The notes beneath the pieces are model-generated. The model was not told where the DNA came from and searched no databases. It saw only the letters and a program-made list of their open reading frames with translations. This document shows positions 1 to 9,102 of a DNA stretch of 64,000 bases, one piece after another. Origin of the DNA: Vibrio sp. 10N (GTDB lineage: Bacteria; Pseudomonadota; Gammaproteobacteria; Enterobacterales; Vibrionaceae); assembly GCF_036245475.1 (NCBI RefSeq), contig NZ_BTPM01000002.1, positions 1,488,001-1,552,000 of the forward strand, given 5' to 3'. Position 1 is the stretch's first letter, and each line of letters opens with the position of its first letter. Both the position numbers and the translations under genes were made by a program.

Positions 1-13
1 GGAAGTTTTATTG

Positions 14-619
14 ATGAAGCTTTCTCCTAAGTCGATTATCGCGCTAAAGGTACTTATTCATACGGTGTCGCTCGGCTTTTTTGCGTTATTAGTGATAGCC
101 ATCATCAATGACAGCTTAGGTGGTGACCCAGTACAGTACATCATTCATTTCACTGGCATCAGTGCGCTCAATACCCTGCTTCTCACCTTACTGGTTTCAC
201 CGCTAGCACGTTGGAGCAAACAAGGATTGCTTGTCCGAGTCAGAAGATTACTTGGGCTCTATAGCTTCTTTTGGGCGGTGCTGCATCTGATTGCCTTTGC
301 GACATTAGATCTCGGATTAGACTGGAGCCTACTCGCCTCTGAGATAGTGAAGCGACCTTACTTAACTGTGGGTGCTGCTGTCTGGATAATTTTGCTGCTG
401 CTATCGGTCACATCAACACAAGCCATGATGCGTAAGCTTGGTTCAAAGTGGCAAAAGCTGCACAACTGGGTTTATTTGGCGGCGATACTAGCGCCTATCC
501 ACTTTTATTGGTCAGTTAAATCAGAGGTGGCGGAGCCAATCATCTACATGCTCATCGCTGTATTACTCTTAGCCGCGCGATGGAAAGTGCTGAAAAAGCG
601 CCTAGGGGTCAAGGCTTGA
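14..619 (+). CDS. msrQ: MsrQ, haem-binding membrane subunit of the periplasmic methionine sulfoxide reductase MsrPQ
   Basis: A 201-residue, very hydrophobic protein with about six membrane segments and the ferric-reductase-like layout of YedZ/MsrQ. Family knowledge: MsrQ passes electrons from the quinone pool or flavin reductase through b-type haem to the molybdoenzyme MsrP, which repairs oxidised methionines in periplasmic proteins. Visible family features are the H-bearing helices (IIHFTG near residue 45, FFWAVLHLIAF near 90, KLHNWVYL near 150, APIHFYW near 160). The ATG at 14 is preferred over the TTG at 11 because GGAAG lies 8 bases before it. msrP would be expected just upstream, outside the window, so the gene is probably the second of a pair. 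Confidence 0.88.
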   Translation: MKLSPKSIIALKVLIHTVSLGFFALLVIAIINDSLGGDPVQYIIHFTGISALNTLLLTLLVSPLARWSKQGLLVRVRRLLGLYSFFWAVLHLIAFATLDLGLDWSLLASEIVKRPYLTVGAAVWIILLLLSVTSTQAMMRKLGSKWQKLHNWVYLAAILAPIHFYWSVKSEVAEPIIYMLIAVLLLAARWKVLKKRLGVKA

Positions 620-791
620 CTGAGTGCTTATCGAGGGATTTGAACGGTAGCCATGACCGAATGGCTAAACTGTGCGATTGAGCCAATTGAATTCTGTATT
701 TGTTGATTAGCTAGGAGTTTTTTGTGAATCAAATGTTTTAACATTGCCTTGTCCGCAGTCGTTTTAACACTGATTCAGATGGTGATAAAAA

Positions 792-1103
792 ATGGAATTA
801 ACAAGTACAAGCTGTACGCCTCGCCAAGCAAACATCAACGCCGCTCTCGGTTCTTTCGTCGTTGTCGCAGCCGCAATCTTCTTTATGGATATACTGGGTG
901 GAGCCCCATCAATAGTTTTTGCTCTTGTCGCATCAATCACGTGTATCGCGAACTTGCGCCATTTGCTTGTTCAGCCAAAAGCAGATACTGAAGAAGTCAA
1001 AGTGACCACCGAATCCGTTGAAAGCGTTTCTGCCGCAGAGCAACCAACGCCGCCACAAAAAGCGCCGCCACGTAGACGACCAAATCTATATTTAGTTAAG
1101 TAG
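792..1103 (+). CDS. Small membrane protein of unknown function
   Basis: 103 residues. Residues about 20-60 form two hydrophobic stretches (GSFVVVAAAIFFMDILGG and SIVFALVASITCIANLRHLL), followed by an acidic and Pro/Ala-rich, finally basic cytoplasmic-type tail (PPRRRPNLYLVK). It looks like a two-helix inner-membrane protein. The ribosome site is weak (GGTGAT about 8 bases upstream). The 170-base stretch after msrQ holds no clear terminator. The helices and charged tail favour a real gene over a chance frame, but no family was recognised. Confidence 0.5.
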   Translation: MELTSTSCTPRQANINAALGSFVVVAAAIFFMDILGGAPSIVFALVASITCIANLRHLLVQPKADTEEVKVTTESVESVSAAEQPTPPQKAPPRRRPNLYLVK

Positions 1104-1151
1104 TCACTTATAGAGAGGTTCAAACACTGCGTTAAACAGCCTTCTAACACA

Positions 1152-2183
1152 TCACTCAGAGTTTTTATGTAATCGCTCAATCATGGATCTAACTTCTTCA
1201 CTATTAAAGTCTTGCCGATGCAGTGTTTTATCTATCGCTCGAGTCATAGAGGGGCTTCTAGACTGTGCCTTCACTATAAGTTGCTCTACTCGCGGTAGGG
1301 CTGATGCACTTTGTATGGTGCTCCATTCGATTAGTGCCACGCCCGCTTCATACTGCCCCATCATCGCTAGAGATTCCAACGAGGCGTCAACTAATGCAGG
1401 AGTAGACTCTTTACTGGCGATCACATCTTTAAGTTGCGGTACCAAACGCTCATTGCTTAAGTAAGACATACTAGACAGCGCCCACCCAACCTTACTATCC
1501 TGTTGTTCACTATTACTCCCACCGGCGACGGCAATTAAAAACTCTAGGTCACTTTCAGCAGCATTTTGAGCGATGCCACGAGCCAGATCTCCCAAATAAA
1601 GGCTATCATTGGGCAGCTTGGCAAAGCTGGCCTTCAACTGCTCCATATGACGGTCGCTCCTCGTGATGTATCGCAATGATTGCTTAGCCGCGTAAATGGT
1701 ATCAGAGCTGGGTTCAACAAGTGCTCCCAACGCTTCTAGCAAGACAGCGACCGATTCTGGTGTATTAATCGACGCTAACAAGCTGAGGAGGTATTCATGG
1801 GTGCGCTGTCCATCATCTGGGAGCAACAACTTTGCCCTAATCTCATTGTAGACAGCAGTATTAGGTTTTCGCTTTAGTGCTTCAATTAGGCGCTTTTCGA
1901 TATCGAAGCTTTGATTGCCCTCAGCGCGAGTGTCTAAAAGAGTTTGCCAGAGCGACTCCGACGACCAAACTGTTTCCATTGTTGCATCTGATTCAACGGT
2001 CTCGATACTGTCTTTGCTTAACATGGAACTCACAGTGTTCAAAGGTGCAACGGTATCCTGCGTGAACAGGCTTTCGACCTCTTCTTTCCTAGGCTCATCG
2101 ACTCTACCGCCCCATGTACTCACCACGTAAACACAACCCAAAAACCCAGCGAGCAATATGGTACGTTTCACTGCTTGATTCAT
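1152..2183 (-). CDS. Membrane-anchored helical-repeat (HEAT-like) protein coupled to the lipase gene
   Basis: 343 residues. An N-terminal hydrophobic anchor (residues about 9-25, TILLAGFLGCVYVVSTWGG) is followed by a long all-helical region with HEAT/Armadillo-like periodicity (for example SLLASINTPESVAVLLEALG, then further pairs to the C-terminus). The ATG at 2183 overlaps the stop of the upstream hydrolase gene as ATGA and has GGAG 9 bases before it, so the two are translationally coupled. A longer TTG start at 2198 is less likely. The position and topology (periplasmic, membrane-tethered, helical) recall lipase foldases, but the Lif signature R-x-x-FDY-F/C-L-S/T-A is not present. Function unknown; a partner or chaperone for the hydrolase is inference. 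Confidence 0.7.
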   Translation of the reverse strand: MNQAVKRTILLAGFLGCVYVVSTWGGRVDEPRKEEVESLFTQDTVAPLNTVSSMLSKDSIETVESDATMETVWSSESLWQTLLDTRAEGNQSFDIEKRLIEALKRKPNTAVYNEIRAKLLLPDDGQRTHEYLLSLLASINTPESVAVLLEALGALVEPSSDTIYAAKQSLRYITRSDRHMEQLKASFAKLPNDSLYLGDLARGIAQNAAESDLEFLIAVAGGSNSEQQDSKVGWALSSMSYLSNERLVPQLKDVIASKESTPALVDASLESLAMMGQYEAGVALIEWSTIQSASALPRVEQLIVKAQSRSPSMTRAIDKTLHRQDFNSEEVRSMIERLHKNSE

Positions 2184-4357
2184 TTTGTATTGCTCCAACC
2201 AATTGCATCTGAAACTTCCATATAGGTGTCGAAGATATCTGTCACTTGCTTGGTTTCATCGATATGTACAACATTGAGACTGTTATTGTTAGACGAAAAA
2301 TCAACGGTCTGACCGTATTGCTCTAGTATTAGGCTCAACTTTTGGCTCGCCAATGGCACGATGCCATCACCAACCAAGTTATCTCTAGTCTCACCACTTT
2401 CTACGTAGCGCAGTGTGCTAGGGTGGGGATGATCGCCACCTAAAAAAGCTCCATAGTCATAGAGGTCATAAACACCCACAATATCTACATCAGTATCTAA
2501 AATACCAAACCTTGTCCCACTGTACGTGAGCTCTGCCAGAGCTACTTCATCTAGAGGTAAAACGTCACTGTTTAAGTTTGTCATAGAAGGAGCATCAGGA
2601 GACAAAAAGTCAATACCTGGTGCTCTGAGGTCTAGTATCTTTTTCCCAAAATACCAGCGCTCTCCCGCCATCATTTTTATTACTTCCCAGTTGTCTTCAC
2701 ATACCCCTCCATCGTCGTCGTGGACGGTTTGAGGAATACAGTGGAGCTCCATGAACTTATAAAATCGACCAAGCGGCGAGCCTTGATGCGGAGTTCCTGT
2801 TGTAATCAGCGCTTTTACATGTTCCTTGAACTTTGAATCAACACTTTGGATATACGCCCGCGCAGCTAAACCTCCACGACTGTGACCAATGAGCACTACT
2901 TCAGTGTCAATGCCAAACTGATCAACTATTTGACCTATTGCCTCCTCGACCTCCTTGCCAAGCGAATCAAAGTGCGAATAATCTCCATTGCATCCAGTTG
3001 TTAATTCACAGGTTTTCCCATCTAAACCTGTAGGTGCCAAATTGCCATAGCGATCAAAGCCACCAAAATCTAAGCTAAAGCAAGACTCTTTGCGATCATT
3101 AAAATCAGGAAGAGTAGTGATGCTCTCTTGCCATGTCAGAGTTTGACACTTTCCCGCATAGAAGCTGTCATCATCAATGATAGCTTTCCATGTTGAAGAA
3201 TCCGAAGCGAGACCATGCAGCCAAAGTGTCGCTTTCGCTATCTCTATAGTGTCCAGTTTTGCGGTGAGCTGATACTCAGCGTTATCCAAAGCCGAAAGCG
3301 CGATGAAATGCCGGCTCCCTGTTTGTAACCTCTGCAAACAGGTCTCATCAACTGAAGCACTCTGGTTTGAACGACAGTCATAGTCAAACTTAGTCGGTAT
3401 CGCTGTTTGACTGACGTAAAGGTCAACATCTCCAGAAAGTTGCGACAAGCCAATATTGAGTAAAATATCTTCAGGTGTCTCAACCACAAAGTAGTGCCAC
3501 TGTCCCGCTTCAATTGAGTCACTAAATGGGGATGAAAGCGTCAATGCTGTAGGGCGAAAGGATGTATGCCTATCAATATTATATGGGTTGGCATCATCTT
3601 CATTAGGCACACCATCTCCATCGATATCAGGGTCATCACTGTCAGCAACCTTGTCCCCATCGGTATCTCGCTCGAGCACATTGCTGGAATTGCGGGCGAC
3701 GTGAACAAACTGTTCCGGATCAGATTGAATATCGGAATAGTTTTGAAGCTCGCGGGTAATGTCTGCTGGATTCTTGATTTGCTCATCAAGTTCACTCGGT
3801 GAACTCGGTAACAGCGATAGACGAACCAAATCCTCGGCGATTAATGTCATCCGCTCATTCTGACTGGCAATAAAGTCACCAAACAACGAATCGGCATCTA
3901 TCTGCATTTGAGCCGCGAGTTGACTTCTCGCCTTTTCGATAGCGATGCCTGTCTGAGTATTCAAGTACAGTAAAGTAGTAAACGGTGTGACGACCGTCTG
4001 ACCTGGAGGCGCTACCATTAAAAAGTCCTGTGTCACGTATTGCTGAAAGCCTTGATCAAAGGTCTCGCCAGCATGCGATTGTACGTACACAGGATAAAGT
4101 GAGGCATCAAGGCTGTCTGGCACTTGCAGCGTTGCAATCCCTTTTGCTTGTGTGAGTGCTGAAATTTCGCTTGCACCTGTATCTAGCCAAGCCGTTGCGC
4201 CAACCAAATAACCATCGATAGCCGTAATAGCATAGTCAGTGTAGACCTCTGGAATGGAAACTTTAGGTGCACCATTTTCCTCACCATCACCACCTCCGCC
4301 TCCACATCCTACTATCCAAAGTAGAGAAAGTACTGACACCCACTTGCTTTTATACAT
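2180..4357 (-). CDS. Secreted lipoprotein with calcium-binding repeats, PPC-like domain and alpha/beta-hydrolase (lipase/esterase-like)
   Basis: 725 residues from ATG 4357, chosen because AAGGAG sits 7 bases upstream and the protein then begins with a lipoprotein signal (lipobox WIVGC, Cys18) followed by a Gly-rich linker. Domains in order: uncharacterised N-terminal domain (30-220); thrombospondin-type-3-like Asp repeats DTDGDKVADSDDPDIDGDG (231-249), which should bind calcium; a beta-rich PPC-like domain (about 278-368); and an alpha/beta-hydrolase (about 375-725) with the nucleophile elbow GHSRGG (Ser493), HG oxyanion motif (381), GTPHQGSP (521), and candidate Asp664 and His698. The family cleaves ester bonds; the lipid substrate is not known. 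Expected to be tethered to the outer membrane or surface. Confidence 0.85.
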   Translation of the reverse strand: MYKSKWVSVLSLLWIVGCGGGGGDGEENGAPKVSIPEVYTDYAITAIDGYLVGATAWLDTGASEISALTQAKGIATLQVPDSLDASLYPVYVQSHAGETFDQGFQQYVTQDFLMVAPPGQTVVTPFTTLLYLNTQTGIAIEKARSQLAAQMQIDADSLFGDFIASQNERMTLIAEDLVRLSLLPSSPSELDEQIKNPADITRELQNYSDIQSDPEQFVHVARNSSNVLERDTDGDKVADSDDPDIDGDGVPNEDDANPYNIDRHTSFRPTALTLSSPFSDSIEAGQWHYFVVETPEDILLNIGLSQLSGDVDLYVSQTAIPTKFDYDCRSNQSASVDETCLQRLQTGSRHFIALSALDNAEYQLTAKLDTIEIAKATLWLHGLASDSSTWKAIIDDDSFYAGKCQTLTWQESITTLPDFNDRKESCFSLDFGGFDRYGNLAPTGLDGKTCELTTGCNGDYSHFDSLGKEVEEAIGQIVDQFGIDTEVVLIGHSRGGLAARAYIQSVDSKFKEHVKALITTGTPHQGSPLGRFYKFMELHCIPQTVHDDDGGVCEDNWEVIKMMAGERWYFGKKILDLRAPGIDFLSPDAPSMTNLNSDVLPLDEVALAELTYSGTRFGILDTDVDIVGVYDLYDYGAFLGGDHPHPSTLRYVESGETRDNLVGDGIVPLASQKLSLILEQYGQTVDFSSNNNSLNVVHIDETKQVTDIFDTYMEVSDAIGWSNTK

Positions 4358-4576
4358 GGCTTGACTCCTTGTAATGCCATTTAATCTGTAACTTGTTAGC
4401 GTGAATCCAAAACAATACCAACCCAGTTGCATAACCAACCTAACACACTGAAAAAACGACGCAAGTTATGTAGTGAGTGACCGTTAACAAAAGCACAGTT
4501 AGTATCACGTTATGTTTAAGGAGCCGTATTAGATGATGAGGCCTAAACGCGGAGTCAGAACTCTACTTTCTAACTC

Positions 4577-5599
4577 TTAAAACGGGGATTTTTCTCGCAA
4601 TCGATACTGCAAAGGAGAAATGGTGTAAAAGGATTTAAAGCTACGTACAAAAGCACTAGCCTCACTGTAGTTGAGAGTTTCAGCGATGGTACCAATATCC
4701 AGCTCGGTGTTTTTTAGCAGTTGTGATGCTAGCGTCATCCGAGCTCGCAACACGATTTCACGTAAGCTGAGCCCTGCGCGTTGTAAGTAAAAACGTAGCT
4801 GTCTTGGGGTAACGGAAAACTCATACGCAACATCTGACACCGTGCTTTTTGTAAAGTGCGAGCTAATCACAACTTCAGACACCCTTCGTTCTATATCAGT
4901 CAGCCTGTTGCCATCAAGACTATCATTCGATATCAACGGGTTAGATAGCAAAAGATCGATATTTGAATGTTCGAGTGAAATCGGATCATTAAGCCAACTA
5001 GTGGGGAGTTTGATGAGCGTTTGCGGCTGATTGAAACGCAATGTGCAACCTGCAAACAGAGCTCGATACTGCTCAACGTAATGCGGCGCGGGATAGCAAA
5101 AATCGAGCACCAGCTTGTCCATATCCGCACGCTGACCAAGGACGATTCGGATCAGTAAAGCCCAATACCCCGCGGCAAAGTCTTCACTGAGTAGCTGCAC
5201 CGCATCATCATTAACATCAATACCTGGCACTATCGTTAAGTAGTCAGACGCTTCCACCAGCGACTCTTCATAGTATGTCGTCGTCATCGCCAAAAACTGC
5301 TGAGAAAGCGTCAAGCCCATACGAACACTAGAACTGGCGCCAACGACGTAGCCATATAAACCAAAATCTTGCACAGTTACGCGCTCATAAAGTTTCAAGT
5401 ACAGACCTGGTATGAATGTATTGTAATGGCGCACCCAGTGCTCAGCTTGTACCAAGTCCATATCCGCCTGATTATTGACACGCTCTGTCAGTTGGCGTTT
5501 AAGTGACAGAGCCATTGGCGGCCGCTCGTTTTCAAGCACCTCTATTAAGTACTGAACGATCACTTTAGCAAAATAGTGGTTTTGTTCGTGTAAGTTCAT
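4577..5599 (-). CDS. AraC-family regulator with OruR/arabinose-binding-like N-terminal domain
   Basis: 341 residues. The N-terminal two-thirds resembles the ligand-binding domain of OruR/ArgR-type AraC regulators (PF12625-like; motif VGASSSVRMGLTLSQQFLAM). The C-terminal about 100 residues are a double HTH (STVSDVAYEFSVTPRQLRFY, then IGTIAETLNYSEASAFVRSF). The ATG at 5599 is chosen over a TTG at 5617 because GAG lies 6-8 bases before it. It is transcribed divergently from the ureohydrolase/decarboxylase pair across a 123-base gap, so it probably controls those genes in response to a guanidino or amino compound (inference). Confidence 0.85.
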   Translation of the reverse strand: MNLHEQNHYFAKVIVQYLIEVLENERPPMALSLKRQLTERVNNQADMDLVQAEHWVRHYNTFIPGLYLKLYERVTVQDFGLYGYVVGASSSVRMGLTLSQQFLAMTTTYYEESLVEASDYLTIVPGIDVNDDAVQLLSEDFAAGYWALLIRIVLGQRADMDKLVLDFCYPAPHYVEQYRALFAGCTLRFNQPQTLIKLPTSWLNDPISLEHSNIDLLLSNPLISNDSLDGNRLTDIERRVSEVVISSHFTKSTVSDVAYEFSVTPRQLRFYLQRAGLSLREIVLRARMTLASQLLKNTELDIGTIAETLNYSEASAFVRSFKSFYTISPLQYRLREKSPF

Positions 5600-5722
5600 C
5601 CATGTCTCAAAAATCAATCTCTACATGTCTAAAATGTCAATTTTCTAAAAAAGTGTCAATTATTGAACTTCGGAAACTGCAAAGATAAAGGCTTAAAACA
5701 CGACGACACGATAGGCCACTCT

Positions 5723-6676
5723 ATGTCTGAGAAGATCCCTAATTTCTATGCCTCTCCACGCACCTTTATGGGCGCAGAGCGCATCCACAACTTAGCTGAA
5801 CACAAACTCGACTATGCGATGCTTGGCGTTCCTTACGCTGAAGGTACATTCGCCCCTTACATTCAGGCAGGGCAAGCCGAGATGCCCAATGCCCTTCGAG
5901 ATAACCCTGTGACTATTTTCTTTGATATTGGTGATGTCGGGCTCTACGATGTCGATACCGATTTAACCCTACTTGAAGGCATTAAAATCGGCGATATTGG
6001 TGATGTCGTGATTAGCCCAGGAGAAGGAGAGTTAAACAGAAGCCGCATCACAAATAGCGTCAAAGCGATCTTAAAGTCAGGTGCCGTACCTATCACTGTC
6101 GGAGGCGATCACTCCATCACTTACCCGCTGGTGCGTGGTTTTGAAGATTGTGGGCACCAAATCGATTTTGTCTACTTTGATGCTCACCTCGACTTTGCGG
6201 ACATGCCGTTGCAGTCTGAGTTTAATCACGGTACTCAAACCACACATATCCGTAAGCTCCCTTTTGTGCGAAACATTACCGTTATCGGTGCACGCAACTC
6301 TACCGCCGCAGAATTTAGGCGCGCGAAACAGGCGGGGATCCGAATCATAGCCGTTAGCGAAGTCGACGCGCGCGGCGCAAAGACGATCATGCAAGAAGTG
6401 ATTAATGCCAATGTGCCAACCTATGTATCACTCGATATCGATGGTATGGACGCGGTTTACGTTCCGGGCACGACCCACCCTGAGTCAGGCGGAATGACGT
6501 TCAAACAGCAAAAAGATCTCCTGTTCGAACTCAACAAGGCCGCAGAAGGCAACATTTGTGGTTTTGATATTGTCGAGCTTTGCCCTGCTAATGATGTCAA
6601 TCACATCACCGCCCTCACCGCATCTAAACTCACCGCCCTAATGATGGGCTATCGCAGCCATTTTTTGAATAAGTAG
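5723..6676 (+). CDS. Ureohydrolase of the agmatinase/guanidinobutyrase family
   Basis: 317 residues, the normal size for agmatinases. The binuclear manganese ligands are all present: GGDH (His130), DAHLD (Asp153, His155, Asp157) and SLDID (Asp238, Asp240). The enzyme hydrolyses a guanidino group, releasing urea. Agmatine to putrescine is one option, but guanidinobutyrate or a related substrate is equally possible. The ATG at 5723 gives a family-typical N-terminus (MSEKIPNFYASP); an upstream TTG at 5663 lacks a ribosome site. The gene is 9 bases ahead of the PLP decarboxylase gene, so the two form an operon. Confidence 0.85.
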   Translation: MSEKIPNFYASPRTFMGAERIHNLAEHKLDYAMLGVPYAEGTFAPYIQAGQAEMPNALRDNPVTIFFDIGDVGLYDVDTDLTLLEGIKIGDIGDVVISPGEGELNRSRITNSVKAILKSGAVPITVGGDHSITYPLVRGFEDCGHQIDFVYFDAHLDFADMPLQSEFNHGTQTTHIRKLPFVRNITVIGARNSTAAEFRRAKQAGIRIIAVSEVDARGAKTIMQEVINANVPTYVSLDIDGMDAVYVPGTTHPESGGMTFKQQKDLLFELNKAAEGNICGFDIVELCPANDVNHITALTASKLTALMMGYRSHFLNK

Positions 6677-6685
6677 GTCACCACT

Positions 6686-8017
6686 ATGCCAATCATGAAA
6701 CACAACCAATCCTATTTTCCTAAGACTGGATACGGCAAAGAAGACGTTCTCAATAAGCTCGATGAGCTCAAGCAAGAAATGGTACCCGTCGAAGGCGGCC
6801 GTTTTGGTATGTACTCACTAAAAGGCAGTGAAGATATCCAGGACATCGTAGAACAAGCGGCGCTCAAATTCTTCTCGTTCAACGCGCTATTCACATTCAT
6901 GAACCAGCCTGCGGGCCAAATCGAAGACGAGCTTATCGAGATGATCCGCGAAATCTTCCATGGCAGCGACGACATGCGCGCCAACTTCACCACCGGAGGC
7001 TCTGAGTCCATTTACTGCGCCATGAAAGCAATGCGAGACTGGGCTCGTGAAACCATGCCGCACATCAAAGAGCCTGAGTTAGTCATGCCCTATTCCGCAC
7101 ACTCCGCATTCTCACGCGGAGGCAAGTACTTCGGCATCAAGATTGTTCGCACGCCCGTTGCTGCCGATAACCGCGTTGATATCAAAGCGACCAAAGCCGC
7201 TATCAATGAGAACACCATAGGTTTGGTTGGCTCAGCGCCATGTTGGCCATTCGGTGTTTACGATCGTATTGAAGAGCTGTCTGAGCTAGCAACAGAGAAA
7301 AGTCTGTGGCTTCACGTCGATGCCTGTGTGGGTGGCTACCTTGCCCCCTTCGTCAAGAAGGCAGGCTACGAGCTTCCGAACTGGGACTTTACCGTACCGG
7401 GCGTGCGCTCGATTTCTGCTGACATGCACAAATACGGCTATGCGCCTAAACCAATGTCGACTGTGATGTATCGCGGTGGTGACGAGCAGTTTCATCACTA
7501 CACTATCGTTGATGACTGGCCGTGTGGTGCGTACTTTACCCAATCATTAGGGGGTAGCCGCACCTTCGCCTCAACAGCAGGGGCTTGGGCGGTAATGAAT
7601 TACCTTGGTGAAGAAGGTTACGTTGACAACGCAAAACGCATCATGACCATCAAACAGATGATCATTGACGGTTTGGCTGATTCCGCCGACCTTCGCACCG
7701 CTAAAACAGATCTGTCGCTACTGATCATCGACTCTCCTACGCTAGATATCACCAAAGTCGTGGCTGGCATGTCCCAACGAGGCTGGAGCCTACTCGGCAA
7801 TACACAGCCACCCGCAATCCACTTGGCCATTGATCCTATTTCCGATGAGCAAGTCGAACGAATGCTCAATGACTTCCATGAAGTGGTCGAAGAAGTGAAG
7901 TCAGGGGAAGCGGATCAACAAGGTTCACTCGCCTATTCAGGAGGGCAAGGCGAAGGCTATATGCCTAAATGGGTGCGACAAGTATTCGATATGCTTCCGA
8001 AAAAACTGTCAAAATAG
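6686..8017 (+). CDS. PLP-dependent group II decarboxylase, sphingosine-phosphate-lyase-like
   Basis: 443 residues. The PLP-binding lysine lies in SADMHKYGYAPK (Lys249), preceded by HVDACVGG (His210, Asp212) and TTGGSES (102-108). The VPGVRSISADMHKYGYAPK block closely resembles sphingosine-1-phosphate lyase and its bacterial relatives; glutamate and tyrosine decarboxylases belong to the same fold. The substrate is not evident. Because it follows a ureohydrolase, a decarboxylation that makes or uses an amine in the same pathway is plausible (for example arginine to agmatine to putrescine), but this is inference. AGG lies 8-10 bases before the ATG. Confidence 0.8.
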   Translation: MPIMKHNQSYFPKTGYGKEDVLNKLDELKQEMVPVEGGRFGMYSLKGSEDIQDIVEQAALKFFSFNALFTFMNQPAGQIEDELIEMIREIFHGSDDMRANFTTGGSESIYCAMKAMRDWARETMPHIKEPELVMPYSAHSAFSRGGKYFGIKIVRTPVAADNRVDIKATKAAINENTIGLVGSAPCWPFGVYDRIEELSELATEKSLWLHVDACVGGYLAPFVKKAGYELPNWDFTVPGVRSISADMHKYGYAPKPMSTVMYRGGDEQFHHYTIVDDWPCGAYFTQSLGGSRTFASTAGAWAVMNYLGEEGYVDNAKRIMTIKQMIIDGLADSADLRTAKTDLSLLIIDSPTLDITKVVAGMSQRGWSLLGNTQPPAIHLAIDPISDEQVERMLNDFHEVVEEVKSGEADQQGSLAYSGGQGEGYMPKWVRQVFDMLPKKLSK

Positions 8018-8113
8018 GCTTTTCAGCAGTAAGGCGTGTAGACCAATTGCCTCGTGCACTTCAACGGGCATGCATATATACTCTGCATCAACTTTTTAAA
8101 CCAAGAAGAAACC

Positions 8114-9037
8114 ATGAAGAACTATCTGACTACATTCTTAAAAGGAATGGCGATGGGTGCAGCGGACGTTGTACCTGGGGTATCGGGAGGTACGATCGCC
8201 TTTATTACTGGTATTTACGATACGCTACTTGAGAGTATTCGCCGCGTAAACCCAAGTCTATTGGGAATCTGGAAACGTGAAGGCTTTAAAGCGGCATTTG
8301 ACCACATCAATGGCTTTTTCCTCATCGCTCTGTTTGGCGGCATCTTAACGTCAATCTTGTCATTGGCCAAATTCATCTCTTGGGCGTTAGAAACGCATCC
8401 AATTCCAGTATGGTCATTTTTCTTTGGCCTAATCATGGTATCGGTGTACCACATGATTAAGCAGGTTGAGCAAAAGACGCTGTCTCGCTTTGTTTTCTTA
8501 TTACTCGGCGCTGTGTTTGCCTACAGCATTACAGTGCTTAAGCCACTGCAAATGGACCCAACCAGCCTAAACATCTTCTTTGCTGGCTGTATTGCGATTT
8601 GTGCGATGATTCTACCAGGTATCTCAGGCAGCTTTATTCTTCTATTGCTTGGCATGTACACACCGGTATTAGGTGCTGTTAAAGGTCTTCAGCTAGATGT
8701 TATGGTGATTTTTGCGATGGGCTGCTTGATTGGTCTACTATCGTTCTCACACGTGCTGTCTTGGTTACTAAAGCGTTTCCGTGACTTCGCGCTAGTGTTC
8801 CTTACAGGTCTCATGCTTGGCACCTTGCCTAAGCTTTGGCCGTGGAAAGAAACTATCTCATGGCGCACAAACTCAAAAGGTGAGCAGGTACCACTTATCC
8901 AAGAAAACCTATCACCATTCAATTTTGAATCTGTGACCGGTCAACCTTCGCAACTGGCGATTGCTGTTGTCCTGATGTTGGTAGGTATCGGCCTAGTGCT
9001 CGCGCTTGAGAAAGTAGCGGAGAAAGGTGAGAAATAA
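8114..9037 (+). CDS. popT: DUF368 polyprenyl-phosphate transporter (PopT-like)
   Basis: 307 residues and about eight to nine membrane helices. It has the DUF368 signature near the N-terminus (GMAMGAADVVPGVSGGTIAFI) and its internal echo (ILPGISGSFILLLLGMY, about 175-195). DUF368 proteins are undecaprenyl-phosphate recyclers, shown in Gram-positives and for VCA0040, a chromosome II protein of V. cholerae. They return the lipid carrier across the inner membrane for wall and surface-polymer synthesis. The ATG at 8114 follows AAGAAGAA; upstream in-frame ATGs add a non-family extension. A strong terminator follows. Confidence 0.87.
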   Translation: MKNYLTTFLKGMAMGAADVVPGVSGGTIAFITGIYDTLLESIRRVNPSLLGIWKREGFKAAFDHINGFFLIALFGGILTSILSLAKFISWALETHPIPVWSFFFGLIMVSVYHMIKQVEQKTLSRFVFLLLGAVFAYSITVLKPLQMDPTSLNIFFAGCIAICAMILPGISGSFILLLLGMYTPVLGAVKGLQLDVMVIFAMGCLIGLLSFSHVLSWLLKRFRDFALVFLTGLMLGTLPKLWPWKETISWRTNSKGEQVPLIQENLSPFNFESVTGQPSQLAIAVVLMLVGIGLVLALEKVAEKGEK

Positions 9038-9056
9038 TTCCACCGAATAAGAAAGA

Positions 9057-9083
9057 AAAGGCTCACTCAGTGAGCCTTTTTTG
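9057..9083 (+). terminator. Rho-independent terminator after popT
   Basis: A stem AGGCTCACT/AGTGAGCCT with a tiny loop is followed by TTTTTT, 20 bases after popT. An A-run before the stem lets it also serve the convergent porin gene from the other strand. Confidence 0.85.
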
Positions 9084-9102
9084 ATCGTACAGAGGATGCA
9101 AG

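Noticed and set aside
1152..2183. Identification as a lipase-specific foldase (Lif/LimA)
   Set aside because: Size, anchor and position fit, but the conserved Lif motif is missing and the helical pattern is HEAT-like.
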